Assembly: GCA_003601875.1 (NCBI GenBank)
Contig: PIYF01000008.1
Coordinates: 1-11,922 of the forward strand
From: Candidatus Bathyarchaeota archaeon
GTDB lineage: Archaea; Thermoproteota; Bathyarchaeia; Bathyarchaeales; Bathycorpusculaceae
DNA: 11,922 nucleotides
Direction: 5' to 3'
Part shown: positions 5,935 to 11,922 of the stretch, in pieces
How positions within the stretch are numbered: the stretch's first letter is position 1
How the letters are laid out: every line of letters starts with the position of its first letter
The notes under the pieces: generated by a model
What the model saw: only the letters and a program-made list of their open reading frames with translations
Told to the model about the DNA's origin: nothing
The model's database searches: none
Program-made: the position numbers and the translations under genes

Positions 5935-6711
5935 ATGAGGTTATATGGGATAAAAACGGGAATCATTAAAATGAATGATAACCTTACGGATGTTATTCTT
6001 GAAGCGTTAAACAAACAGGGTTTACAGGTGGAAGACAATGATATATTAGCCTTAGCATCTAAAATAATAACGTATGCTGATGGATGTTTGAAAAAACTTA
6101 AAGATGTAAAGCCCTCCGGGAAGGCTGTAGAATTCGCTGAAAAATTTTCCATTTCACCAGAATTTGCTGAGCTAATATTATGTGAAGCGGAAGAAATTTA
6201 CGGTGGGGTTGAAAAAGCTGTTTTAACGTTGAAAAATCATGTTTTAACAGCCAACGCTGGAATAGATAAAAAGAATGCTCCAATGGGCGAAGCTGCCTTG
6301 TGGCCACGGAATCCTGAAAAATGGGCTGAACTTATTAGGAAAAGGGTTAAGGAAAGAACAGGAAGAAATGTTGGCATTCTCATAGTTGATAGTAGGGTGA
6401 CCCCCTTAAGAATTGGGACAACTGGTTTAGCTTTAGCTGTCGCAGGTTTTAAACCGGTAAAAGATTTTAGGGGAGAAAAGGACATTTTTGGGAAAAAACT
6501 TTTAATCACATATCATGCAGTTGCAGATGACTTGGCTTCTGCCGCCCACTTATTAATGGGGGAGGCAGCTGAAAAAACTCCGGTGGTTCTGATAAAAGGT
6601 GCGCCTGTGGATTTTGATGATAAAGTTTACAGTTCAGCTGATATGGCTATGCCTTTCAACAATTGCTTGTTTATGGGTTCTTTAAATGTTAAGAATTTTA
6701 ATAATGTATGA
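5935..6711 (+). CDS. cofE: CofE-family F420-0:gamma-glutamyl ligase homologue, divergent active-site motif
   Basis: The 258-residue protein matches CofE over its whole length: IKTGIIKMNDNLTDVI (6-21), ILALASKIITYADG (37-50), TANAGIDKKNAP (105-116) and KDFRGEKDIFGKKL (176-189). It continues with AVADDLASAAHLLMGEA (195-211) and PVVLIKGAPV (216-225). CofE adds glutamates by gamma-linkage to coenzyme F420-0 using GTP, completing the deazaflavin cofactor tail. The canonical metal/GTP-site segment D-T-x-G-R-x-x-R is replaced by D152-S-R-V-T-P-L-R-I-G, so the first Asp and last Arg remain but Thr and Gly-Arg do not. It could be a lineage variant of CofE or a paralogue with another acceptor. GGGTGA at 5926-5931, overlapping the preceding stop, is the ribosome-binding site. 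Its 3' end overlaps the convergent transporter gene by 14 nt. No other F420 gene is in view. Confidence 0.85.
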   Translation: MRLYGIKTGIIKMNDNLTDVILEALNKQGLQVEDNDILALASKIITYADGCLKKLKDVKPSGKAVEFAEKFSISPEFAELILCEAEEIYGGVEKAVLTLKNHVLTANAGIDKKNAPMGEAALWPRNPEKWAELIRKRVKERTGRNVGILIVDSRVTPLRIGTTGLALAVAGFKPVKDFRGEKDIFGKKLLITYHAVADDLASAAHLLMGEAAEKTPVVLIKGAPVDFDDKVYSSADMAMPFNNCLFMGSLNVKNFNNV

Positions 6712-7426
6712 GATTTGAAGATTTTAGAACCTTGTAGAGGGGCACTCCAATTACTGTGGCGCTTGCCGTTATTATTATCCTTTCAACAGGGTAAACCCAT
6801 GTTAAACCAATCCATGTTGGAAGCCAACTGTTTGGGTTTAATACGAAGATAAATAAAGTTTCATAGGTTAGTGAACCAGCAATTTGGCCTGCTAATGATG
6901 AAATTAGGAAAATTGTGAAGAAGGCGAGTGAAAGCTTAATGTAGTTGCTGTTATCTTGACTGTTTTTCCGTATAATATTAAGTGCTTTTGATTGTAGGGG
7001 TGACATTAAAATTAGGAATCCTATTATTTGAAACCACATGAATTGTGGGTAAATCCATATTGGACCTGTGAACGGATATAATCCGAAGAGGGAGAGAAGT
7101 AGAAGATAGGTTAGGATGCAAAGGGCTTTTTTATTTTTTAAAAGCATGCCAGCCATGAAAGCTGATGTTATTCCAGCTGCAAAACTCGGTGGGGAAAATG
7201 GTGAAGCAAAGAACAACCCTAGGGTTCCACCGAATGTTGTTGATAAAACGGCTAAGTATGGTCCTAATACTATTCCAATTATTGGCGCTATTATTGAAGC
7301 GAAGGTTATGGCTGCACCTGATAATCCAACTATGGGGAAGGCTGGTATAAAACATAGAATTGTGTATAGGGCGGAGAAGCAAATTATTAGGGCTAAATCT
7401 TTCGCTGTTAGCTTTCTTTTCTCCAT
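6698..7426 (-). CDS. ECF-type transporter S component-like membrane protein
   Basis: The 242-residue protein is strongly hydrophobic, with about six to eight membrane segments (near 11-30, 38-55, 57-73, 82-96, 101-117, 128-142, 163-184 and 212-232). The N-terminal half has the look of ECF S components: ALYTILCFIPAFPIVG (19-34), then IIAPIIGIVLGPYLAVL (45-61) with a Gly-rich TTFGGTLG (63-70). S components bind a vitamin or other small molecule and work with EcfT and two ATPases; none of these is present here, so a shared energising module elsewhere is assumed. The substrate is unknown. ATG 7426 is preferred over TTG 7435; GGTTGAG at 7431-7437 and a TATA box near 7450-7457 fit a very short leader. 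It is convergent with cofE (14-nt overlap) and divergent from the SAM adenosyltransferase gene. Confidence 0.75.
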   Translation of the reverse strand: MEKRKLTAKDLALIICFSALYTILCFIPAFPIVGLSGAAITFASIIAPIIGIVLGPYLAVLSTTFGGTLGLFFASPFSPPSFAAGITSAFMAGMLLKNKKALCILTYLLLLSLFGLYPFTGPIWIYPQFMWFQIIGFLILMSPLQSKALNIIRKNSQDNSNYIKLSLAFFTIFLISSLAGQIAGSLTYETLFIFVLNPNSWLPTWIGLTWVYPVERIIITASATVIGVPLYKVLKSSNLIHY

Positions 7427-7444
7427 AATGCTCAACCATTGCGG

Positions 7445-7483
7445 TTTAACCTTATAGTTTTTGTCTTTAGCCTTACAGTTTTA
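7445..7483. repeat. Two imperfect 18-nt direct repeats, 21-nt period, in a divergent promoter
   Basis: Copy 1 (7445-7462) is TTTAACCTTATAGTTTTT and copy 2 (7466-7483) is TTTAGCCTTACAGTTTTA, identical at 15 of 18 positions. The 21-nt period equals about two helical turns. Copy 1 holds the TATA box of the S component gene (ACTATAAG on the minus strand, centred about 28 nt from ATG 7426). This fits a pair of sites for a regulator covering both genes, or a local duplication of a promoter segment. Confidence 0.5.
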
Positions 7484-7494
7484 GCAAAAAACAC

Positions 7495-8334
7495 ATGAAG
7501 ATGAATAACAAAATTGAATTTATGGTTAATTCAATAATAACGTTGACAACGGATTTTGGGTTAAGAGACCCTTATGTTGCGGAGATGAAGGCAGTAATAT
7601 TAGGCATTAATCCACGTGTAACAATAATTGACATAACCCATGAGGTGGAAAAGTTTAACATAAGAATGGGTGGTTACGTTCTGGCTTCTGCAGCACCATA
7701 CTTTCCAAAAGGAACAGTTCATGTAGTTGTTGTTGACCCAGGTGTAGGTTCGAAAAGAAAGGCTATCATAGTTGAGGGTGAAAGAAGCTTTTTTGTCGGA
7801 CCGGATAATGGTGTTTTAATTTTGGCTGCTGAAAGGGAAGGGATAAAAAATATTTACTGTATAGAAAACCGAAGGTTTATGCTTCCCGAAGTTTCGGAAA
7901 CGTTTCATGGAAGGGACATATTTGCTCCTGTTGCAGCTTACCTAACTAAGGGAGTGCAGCCAATAGAGTTCGGCTCAAAAATTTGCAAAGTTGTGAAGCC
8001 AAGGTTTGCGAAAGTTATTAAACGTGGAAACAGTTTGGTTGGTGAAGTTATTCACATTGATGATTTCGGCAATATAGTAACAAACTTTAGTGGAAAAGAT
8101 GTTAAACAGTTTAGGAGCGGAGAGTTTTTACAATTTAAGGTTAAGGGTTCAACTTTAAAATTAAAATTTTGTAAGGCTTATGCAGATGTGAAGAAAAATG
8201 AACCACTAGCAATCATAGGAAGCCATGATTTTCTCGAAATTTCAGTGAATCAAGGGAACGCTGCACAACATTTTGGAATAGAAATCGGAGAGAAAATAAC
8301 GCTTACAAGCAGCATTTATAAAAAGCCAAGCTGA
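7495..8334 (+). CDS. S-adenosyl-L-methionine hydroxide adenosyltransferase (DUF62/COG1912)
   Basis: The 279-residue protein shows the family signatures: ITLTTDFGLRDPYVAEMKAV (15-34), VVVDPGVGSKRKA (78-90), VGPDNGVL (101-108), ETFHGRDIFAPVAAYL (135-150) and IHIDDFGNIVTNF (186-198). The enzyme cleaves S-adenosyl-L-methionine with water or hydroxide to adenosine and methionine and is related to fluorinases and chlorinases. The conserved Asp-Arg-His triad that marks the hydroxide-using branch is present as D81, R88 and H138. The chlorinase/fluorinase insert is not evident, so halogenation is unlikely. The start is ATG 7495 or ATG 7522 (residue 10), since homologues begin close to the ITLTTDFG motif; neither has a good ribosome-binding site. 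The uracil-DNA glycosylase gene follows after 19 nt and is probably co-transcribed. The cellular role of SAM hydrolysis remains unclear. Confidence 0.93.
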   Translation: MKMNNKIEFMVNSIITLTTDFGLRDPYVAEMKAVILGINPRVTIIDITHEVEKFNIRMGGYVLASAAPYFPKGTVHVVVVDPGVGSKRKAIIVEGERSFFVGPDNGVLILAAEREGIKNIYCIENRRFMLPEVSETFHGRDIFAPVAAYLTKGVQPIEFGSKICKVVKPRFAKVIKRGNSLVGEVIHIDDFGNIVTNFSGKDVKQFRSGEFLQFKVKGSTLKLKFCKAYADVKKNEPLAIIGSHDFLEISVNQGNAAQHFGIEIGEKITLTSSIYKKPS

Positions 8335-8353
8335 AATTTCAAGTGACATTAAA

Positions 8354-8941
8354 TTGTCTAAACAAGAACTCTTAGATAAGATAGCTAAAGAAATTATGGT
8401 TTGCCGAAAGTGCAGACTTTGGAAAACTCGTAAAAATGCTGTTCCAGGTGAAGGAAATCCAGATGCGAAAATAATGTTTATTGGAGAGGCTCCAGGCTAC
8501 TGGGAAGACGTTAAGGGAAAACCTTTCGTTGGAGCAGCTGGAAAATTCCTTGACACATTAATTTCAATTTTAGGTTTTTCAAGAAAAGAGGTTTTCATAG
8601 CAAACGTTTTGAAATGTAGACCTCCAGGAAACCGTGAACCTTCACCAGATGAAATAAAAGTTTGCACACCGTTCCTTGATAGGCAGATAAAGGTTATTCA
8701 ACCATCATTCATAGTCACTCTTGGAAATTATTCAACAAGCTACATATTTTCAAAGGCTGGGCTATCATTCAATGGAATAACACGGGCTCATGGAAAATTT
8801 TATGAAACAACAATCCTAGATTTACACGTAACAGTTTTTCCTACGTTCCATCCAGCAGCTGGACTTTACAGTGGAAGGTATAAGAAACTTTTGGAGGAAG
8901 ATTTTCAACTTTTAAAAATAGAAATTATGAAACATGGATAG
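8354..8941 (+). CDS. Family-4 uracil-DNA glycosylase with 4Fe-4S cluster
   Basis: The 195-residue protein has the complete family-4 UDG pattern. Four cysteines, C17 and C20 (CRKC), C88 (NVLKCRPPGNREP) and C104, are the cluster ligands. GEAPG (44-48) with the following acidic residues forms the water-activating motif, and H166 lies in the FHPAA motif. The enzyme removes uracil, chiefly from deaminated cytosine, as the first step of base-excision repair; this family is typical of thermophilic archaea and bacteria. The start is TTG 8354: it restores the KIAKEIMVCRKC N-terminus seen in homologues, whereas the first ATG (8396) would begin only two residues before the cluster. GTGA at 8343-8346 is a modest ribosome-binding site. 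It lies downstream of the SAM adenosyltransferase gene. Its stop abuts the stop of the convergent phosphoesterase gene with no gap. Confidence 0.95.
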   Translation: MSKQELLDKIAKEIMVCRKCRLWKTRKNAVPGEGNPDAKIMFIGEAPGYWEDVKGKPFVGAAGKFLDTLISILGFSRKEVFIANVLKCRPPGNREPSPDEIKVCTPFLDRQIKVIQPSFIVTLGNYSTSYIFSKAGLSFNGITRAHGKFYETTILDLHVTVFPTFHPAAGLYSGRYKKLLEEDFQLLKIEIMKHG

Positions 8942-9682
8942 TTAAAAGCTGAATCTATCCTGACGTATAACTTTTCCGAAATCGATGAACGGGCCGCCAA
9001 CAATTTTAAGTTTCATCGTAACCTGTTTCTCTTTTATTTCTATCACATTATAAGAGTTTTCAAAGAATCCACGCAACCTTATGGTTGAAACAGCTCCTGA
9101 GAATAGGAAACGTATGTTGTTAAGCCTCCACATCCAAGGTCTATGCCTATGACCACTTAAAACAAAATCTATGTTAACCCTTGACATCATTTTTAAAACG
9201 TCTCCAGCATCTTCAACTATTGCAACTTCAAGCCCCGTGTCTGGAACAGGAATCAAATGATGATGCATCACTAAAATGTTAATTTTATCTTTGGAAACAT
9301 TTTCCCTTATGAATTTAATCTGGTCTCTTCCAACTCTTCCCTCATTTCTGTCCGGTCTAGCAGTGTTCACATAAATAACCTTGCATTCATCAGTTTCTAA
9401 AACCCCAGAGGGAGAACCGAAAAAATCACTGAAAAGCAGATAACCAGTGTAAAGTGAATCATGATTCCCCATTGTAATTATCTTTTTTGAACATTCAATT
9501 TGATCTACAAACCTTTTAGCTTCTTCAAATTCTGTTTTAAAACCATGATCAGTTAAGTCTCCTGCCACAACAACTAAGTCAGGATTTAAATCATTAACCT
9601 CATTTATCGCTGTTGTCAGTTTATCCTTTAGGAAATGCGGTGTATCTGAACAGTGAAGATCTGACATTTGAACGATTATCAT
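8942..9682 (-). CDS. Calcineurin-like metallophosphoesterase (CpdA/class III phosphodiesterase type)
   Basis: The 246-residue protein carries all metal-binding blocks of the family in order: D8 and H10 (SDLH), D42 (GDLTDH), N73 and H74 (GNHD), H140 (MHHH) and H178/H180 (GHRHRP). The two-metal centre hydrolyses phosphodiesters or phosphomonoesters. The layout resembles class III cyclic-nucleotide phosphodiesterases, but archaeal members also include enzymes on other small phosphate esters, so the substrate is open. There is no signal peptide or membrane segment, so it is cytoplasmic. Start ATG 9682 has GAGGTGA at 9687-9693, and a TATA box at 9718-9725 suggests its own promoter 58 nt downstream of the DUF72 gene. 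The two may still be partly co-transcribed. No sign of decay is seen. Confidence 0.9.
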   Translation of the reverse strand: MIIVQMSDLHCSDTPHFLKDKLTTAINEVNDLNPDLVVVAGDLTDHGFKTEFEEAKRFVDQIECSKKIITMGNHDSLYTGYLLFSDFFGSPSGVLETDECKVIYVNTARPDRNEGRVGRDQIKFIRENVSKDKINILVMHHHLIPVPDTGLEVAIVEDAGDVLKMMSRVNIDFVLSGHRHRPWMWRLNNIRFLFSGAVSTIRLRGFFENSYNVIEIKEKQVTMKLKIVGGPFIDFGKVIRQDRFSF

Positions 9683-9717
9683 TTTTTCACCTCTCTTTTA
9701 GAATTTAGCCACCATCC

Positions 9718-9725
9718 ATATATTT
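9718..9725 (-). promoter_or_regulatory. Probable TATA box of the metallophosphoesterase gene
   Basis: Read on the minus strand this is AAATATAT, centred about 39 nt upstream of ATG 9682. It predicts a transcript start near 9696 and a leader of about 14 nt that includes the GAGGTGA ribosome-binding site. Confidence 0.5.
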
Positions 9726-9740
9726 GGTGCTAATTAAATG

Positions 9741-10655
9741 TTACGCATTAAACTTTAAACTTTTCAAACTTTCAACAACTTCTTCAGCGTTTTCAAACGT
9801 TTTGGATGGAAGTTTATTTAACAAAATTCGTAATGGAACCTGTTTCCCTTCCTCAATTTCTACAAGTCTCCAACCCAACCTTTTCAAAAGCATACTTTTC
9901 GAAGCTGGATAACGTGTCCTACCAACAACAATTTTCACAGAATCCAAACCAGTTGCACCAGTTAACTTTGGAAAAACACCCTTGGATAGGTATTCTGAAA
10001 ACCTTAATCCATCATCAAACATTGCTAAATTATTGAAAAGAACATAAACGGTTTTTCCCTCCTCCTCATAAGGCTTAATAAGTTCTCTTAACCGTCTTAA
10101 TTCATCATCGCTGTACTGGTAATAATACATTCTTTCACCTAAACCGTGAAGTCTAAAATAGGTAACTTCATTCGTGTAGGCTGGCAAAACTTTAAATGGG
10201 TCTGTAACATGGGTAACATTCAGCCTTTCGAGAATCGCTTTAAGTTTTTCACGAACATCCTTTTTCTCCCATAATGGTCCACGAGTTTCCCAAGCTAAAA
10301 CTAGGTCTTCACAATTCACAGCTTTGAAAAATTTTTCCGCATCGTCTAACCTATCAGGTCTAAAGGAGCCAGGTGTTTGTATGAGTAGAACCTCCGCTTT
10401 TAACATTTTACATATCTCCTTCATTTTTTCAAAAGCCTGTAAACTAACATCTTCAACACGTAACTTAACCCTATGACTTATATCCTGATGAGCCTTCACC
10501 GTGAATTCAAAATTTTCAGGAGCCTTCTCCCGCCACCCCTCAACCGTGCGAATTTTTGGATACTGATAAAAAGTACTATTTAACTCTACGAGACTGAAAT
10601 TTTCAAAATATTTTTTCATGGATGTTGGAAAACCACAACATCCAACTTTAATCAT
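9741..10655 (-). CDS. DUF72 (YecE-like) TIM-barrel protein with C-terminal extension
   Basis: The 304-residue protein begins MIKVGCCGFP, then VELNSTFYQYP (23-33), FTVKAHQDISH (51-61), LLIQTP (90-95), VLAWETRG (119-126), YFRLHG (166-171) and VLFNNL (205-210), the recurring blocks of DUF72. The fold is a TIM barrel related to endonuclease IV and xylose isomerase, with conserved polar residues around a presumed active site (E24, N26, H56), but no reaction has been assigned. The barrel seems complete by about residue 235. The last 65-70 residues (about 237-304: VKIVVGRTRYPASK, LLKRLGWRLVEIEEGKQVP) are an additional basic alpha/beta segment not part of the minimal domain. ATG 10655 has AAGGTG just upstream (10661-10666). 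It sits between the EamA transporter gene (52 nt) and the phosphoesterase gene, all on the minus strand. Confidence 0.87.
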   Translation of the reverse strand: MIKVGCCGFPTSMKKYFENFSLVELNSTFYQYPKIRTVEGWREKAPENFEFTVKAHQDISHRVKLRVEDVSLQAFEKMKEICKMLKAEVLLIQTPGSFRPDRLDDAEKFFKAVNCEDLVLAWETRGPLWEKKDVREKLKAILERLNVTHVTDPFKVLPAYTNEVTYFRLHGLGERMYYYQYSDDELRRLRELIKPYEEEGKTVYVLFNNLAMFDDGLRFSEYLSKGVFPKLTGATGLDSVKIVVGRTRYPASKSMLLKRLGWRLVEIEEGKQVPLRILLNKLPSKTFENAEEVVESLKSLKFNA

Positions 10656-10707
10656 TTAAACACCTTTAAGCTTTCATTAACAATAAACTCTATTAACGCT
10701 TACTATT

Positions 10708-11607
10708 TTACGTCATGAAAACTAGAAATATTCCAAACATAATTACCACTGAACCTAAAAACACTTTAAATGTAACTTTTTCATGCAATACAAATATTCC
10801 AGCTAAAGTTGAAAATAATGGTGAAGCTGAAGATATTGGAACAGCTCTGGATTGAGGTATGCTAGAGAAGCTGAACGTTAAAAGAAACCAGCCTAAAGTT
10901 ATAGCTATAAAGCCTCCGAAGACAATTGAGCTTAAACTTTTCCGTTTCATTCTCAGAAAATCCATTTTCCTATCCGTTATCGGAATGGAAATTAACAAGA
11001 TGATGGTTGCAGCTGAAACTCTTAAAGTGTTCACCGCAAACGCTACATCAAATCCTGCGTTTTCCGGAACCGTCACAGCTATGTCGATCATTAAGATGCT
11101 AATAGACCATAGAATAGCTGTTGTTAACGCTAAAATCACCCCCTTTACTAGGCTTCCCTTTTCTCCATCAACTTTCACATTTTCTTCTCTTCCACTGAGC
11201 AGCCAAACTCCAAAAAATATTGCAACAGCCCCTATAACAATGTAGAATGTAACTTTTTCACCTTGTATAATAGCGGCTAGAAATATGTTAAACAATGGAT
11301 AGATGCATGTTAATGGAACAGCCCTTGCAACTCCCATGAGTTTCAAACTAAACATGTATAATGTGTCGCCTAAAAAGAAACCAATTATCCCGCTTAAACA
11401 CGCTAAAACAACAGTATATGTGGATAATTTGGCGAAAAGGTTGATTTTTCCGAGAAGCATTAAAAAGCTTATTTGTAGAACACTTACAGCTAGGCATCTT
11501 ATAATGTTAGCTGAAATAGGCTTAGTACTCAATAATCCCTTCTTATAAAGAACAGCTGACCCAGCCCAACATACGGCTGCACCTAAAGCTGCAAGTTCAC
11601 CAATCAT
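10708..11607 (-). CDS. EamA-family (DMT superfamily) transporter, ten membrane segments
   Basis: The 299-residue protein has ten predicted membrane segments in two homologous halves (about 3-137 and 155-297), joined by a charged linker (GREENVKVDGEKG, 139-151). The duplication is visible by eye: RAVPL..PLF...EKVTF...G...FG in 95-137 recurs at 254-296, an offset of 159 residues. EamA proteins are drug/metabolite exporters or permeases of amino acids and related small molecules, with a substrate that cannot be read from sequence. ATG 11607 is preferred over GTG 11613: GGACGTGA precedes it at sensible spacing, while GTG lies too close to any such site. A TATA box (11631-11639) is about 28 nt upstream, so the leader is very short. 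The gene is divergent from the B3/B4 gene and upstream of the DUF72 gene. Confidence 0.92.
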   Translation of the reverse strand: MIGELAALGAAVCWAGSAVLYKKGLLSTKPISANIIRCLAVSVLQISFLMLLGKINLFAKLSTYTVVLACLSGIIGFFLGDTLYMFSLKLMGVARAVPLTCIYPLFNIFLAAIIQGEKVTFYIVIGAVAIFFGVWLLSGREENVKVDGEKGSLVKGVILALTTAILWSISILMIDIAVTVPENAGFDVAFAVNTLRVSAATIILLISIPITDRKMDFLRMKRKSLSSIVFGGFIAITLGWFLLTFSFSSIPQSRAVPISSASPLFSTLAGIFVLHEKVTFKVFLGSVVIMFGIFLVFMT

Positions 11608-11630
11608 TTTCACGTCCTGAAAATGTAAAC

Positions 11631-11650
11631 ATTATATGCTAATATTTAGC
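11631..11650. promoter_or_regulatory. Back-to-back TATA boxes with a dyad between EamA and B3/B4 genes
   Basis: On the minus strand GCATATAAT (11639-11631) lies about 28 nt from the EamA ATG. On the plus strand AATATTTA (11641-11648) lies about 26 nt from the B3/B4 ATG, as expected for leaderless starts. The plus box is embedded in an inverted repeat, GCTAA-TAT-TTAGC (11638-11650). The two promoters are so close that they would compete, and a protein on the dyad would affect both. Confidence 0.5.
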
Positions 11651-11670
11651 TTATTCCAAACGATGTTAAA

Positions 11671-11922
11671 ATGGAGATAAAAGTTCATTGGAACCCTGAA
11701 GTAATTAATGTTTTCCCTCAATTATCCATCTGCATCGGCATCATAAAAGACGTCAAAGTGGAAAGGGAAAATGAAAAAATAATCGAACTTAAGAAGAGGG
11801 CTTACGAAAAAGTTAGGGGCAAATATTATATCGAGACTTTGAAAGATAATCCAACCGTTAGAGCATACAGAGACCTCTATTGGAGACTCGATATAGATCC
11901 GACAAAGATTAGACCTTCAGGT
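11671..11922 (+). CDS. B3/B4 tRNA-binding domain protein (PheRS beta-like), 5' part only
   Basis: From ATG 11671 the frame runs off the right edge after 84 codons. The protein begins [20 protein letters not shown] and later has [20 protein letters not shown] (60-79) followed by IRPSG. The block R-A-Y-R-D-x-Y-W-R-L-x-I-D-P-T-K-x-R-P-S is the signature of the B3/4 domain found in bacterial PheRS beta and in stand-alone archaeal and bacterial proteins of roughly 220-240 residues. In PheRS this domain edits mischarged Tyr-tRNA(Phe); stand-alone homologues are suspected of trans-editing or related tRNA or amino-acid binding. The start is supported by a TATA box 26 nt upstream and the absence of a ribosome-binding site, implying a leaderless message. 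About two-thirds of the protein lies outside the window. The family call is good; the function is tentative. Confidence 0.87.
   Translation, partial: MEIKVHWNPEVINVFPQLSICIGIIKDVKVERENEKIIELKKRAYEKVRGKYYIETLKDNPTVRAYRDLYWRLDIDPTKIRPSG

Noticed and set aside
5541..6152. Long minus-strand open frame of 203 codons opposite the beta-grasp and CofE-like genes
   Set aside because: It overlaps three well-supported plus-strand genes, matches no family and has Ser/Phe/Leu-rich composition typical of antisense reading of Lys/Glu-rich genes.
7116..7457. Open frames on the plus strand opposite the S component gene
   Set aside because: They are complements of a membrane-protein gene with no recognisable product and no start signals.
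8332..8341. 10-bp palindrome TGAAATTTCA at the stop of the SAM adenosyltransferase gene
   Set aside because: It is short, low in complexity and has no loop, so it is expected by chance in AT-rich DNA.
1..11922. CRISPR arrays, insertion sequences, tRNA or rRNA genes, defence systems
   Set aside because: No regularly spaced repeats, transposase or nuclease gene pairs, cloverleaf sequences or rRNA stretches were seen on either strand.

Overview
The window is an AT-rich, gene-dense stretch of an archaeal chromosome. Four observations point to Archaea. The left edge carries an HMf-type histone. There is a ribosomal protein S17e, a family absent from bacteria. There is a CofE-type F420-0:glutamate ligase homologue. 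Many genes have TATA boxes about 25-28 nt upstream of the start, some apparently leaderless, and there are no bacterial -10/-35 elements. Histone, S17e, family-4 uracil-DNA glycosylase, SAM hydroxide adenosyltransferase and DUF72 together would fit a Bathyarchaeia-like or other TACK lineage. That placement is inference, not proof. No tRNA, rRNA, CRISPR array, transposase, integrase or phage gene was found, and no gene-free stretch exceeds about 190 nt, so this looks like ordinary core chromosome.

Layout. At 1-169 (minus) is the 5' part of a histone gene, divergent from a TatD-like metal-dependent hydrolase (354-1139, plus). Next come ribosomal protein S17e from a TTG start (1258-1488, plus) and a small all-helical, possibly HEPN-like protein (1517-1906, plus). 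These run into a convergent PLP aminotransferase (1916-3085, minus), preceded by a GyaR-type 2-hydroxyacid dehydrogenase (3169-4170, minus). Divergent from gyaR is a tight plus-strand operon: glycerate 2-kinase, a MoaD/ThiS-like beta-grasp protein and a CofE homologue (4255-6711). Its last gene overlaps by 14 nt a convergent ECF-type S component (6698-7426, minus). Divergent from that are a SAM hydroxide adenosyltransferase and a family-4 uracil-DNA glycosylase (7495-8941, plus). The glycosylase abuts, stop to stop, a minus-strand series: EamA transporter, DUF72 protein and metallophosphoesterase (11607 down to 8942). At the right edge a B3/B4-domain protein (11671 onward, plus) diverges from the EamA gene and runs off the window.

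How the genes fit together. The clearest metabolic theme is the neighbourhood of aminotransferase, glyoxylate/hydroxypyruvate reductase and glycerate 2-kinase. These three steps would take serine through hydroxypyruvate and D-glycerate to 2-phosphoglycerate, or run partly in reverse. The kinase is in turn co-transcribed with a beta-grasp carrier protein that ends in Ala-Gly rather than Gly-Gly, and with a CofE homologue whose usual D-T-x-G-R active-site motif has diverged. That operon is the least conventional part of the window. The other genes are housekeeping or repair genes without an obvious shared pathway.

Several short non-coding elements stand out: a perfect 14-bp palindrome in the leader of the aminotransferase gene, an 18-nt imperfect direct repeat with 21-nt period between the S component and SAM adenosyltransferase genes, a dyad with TATA boxes between the EamA and B3/B4 genes, a hairpin spanning two facing stop codons, and a short ORF with a strong ribosome-binding site overlapping the start of S17e.
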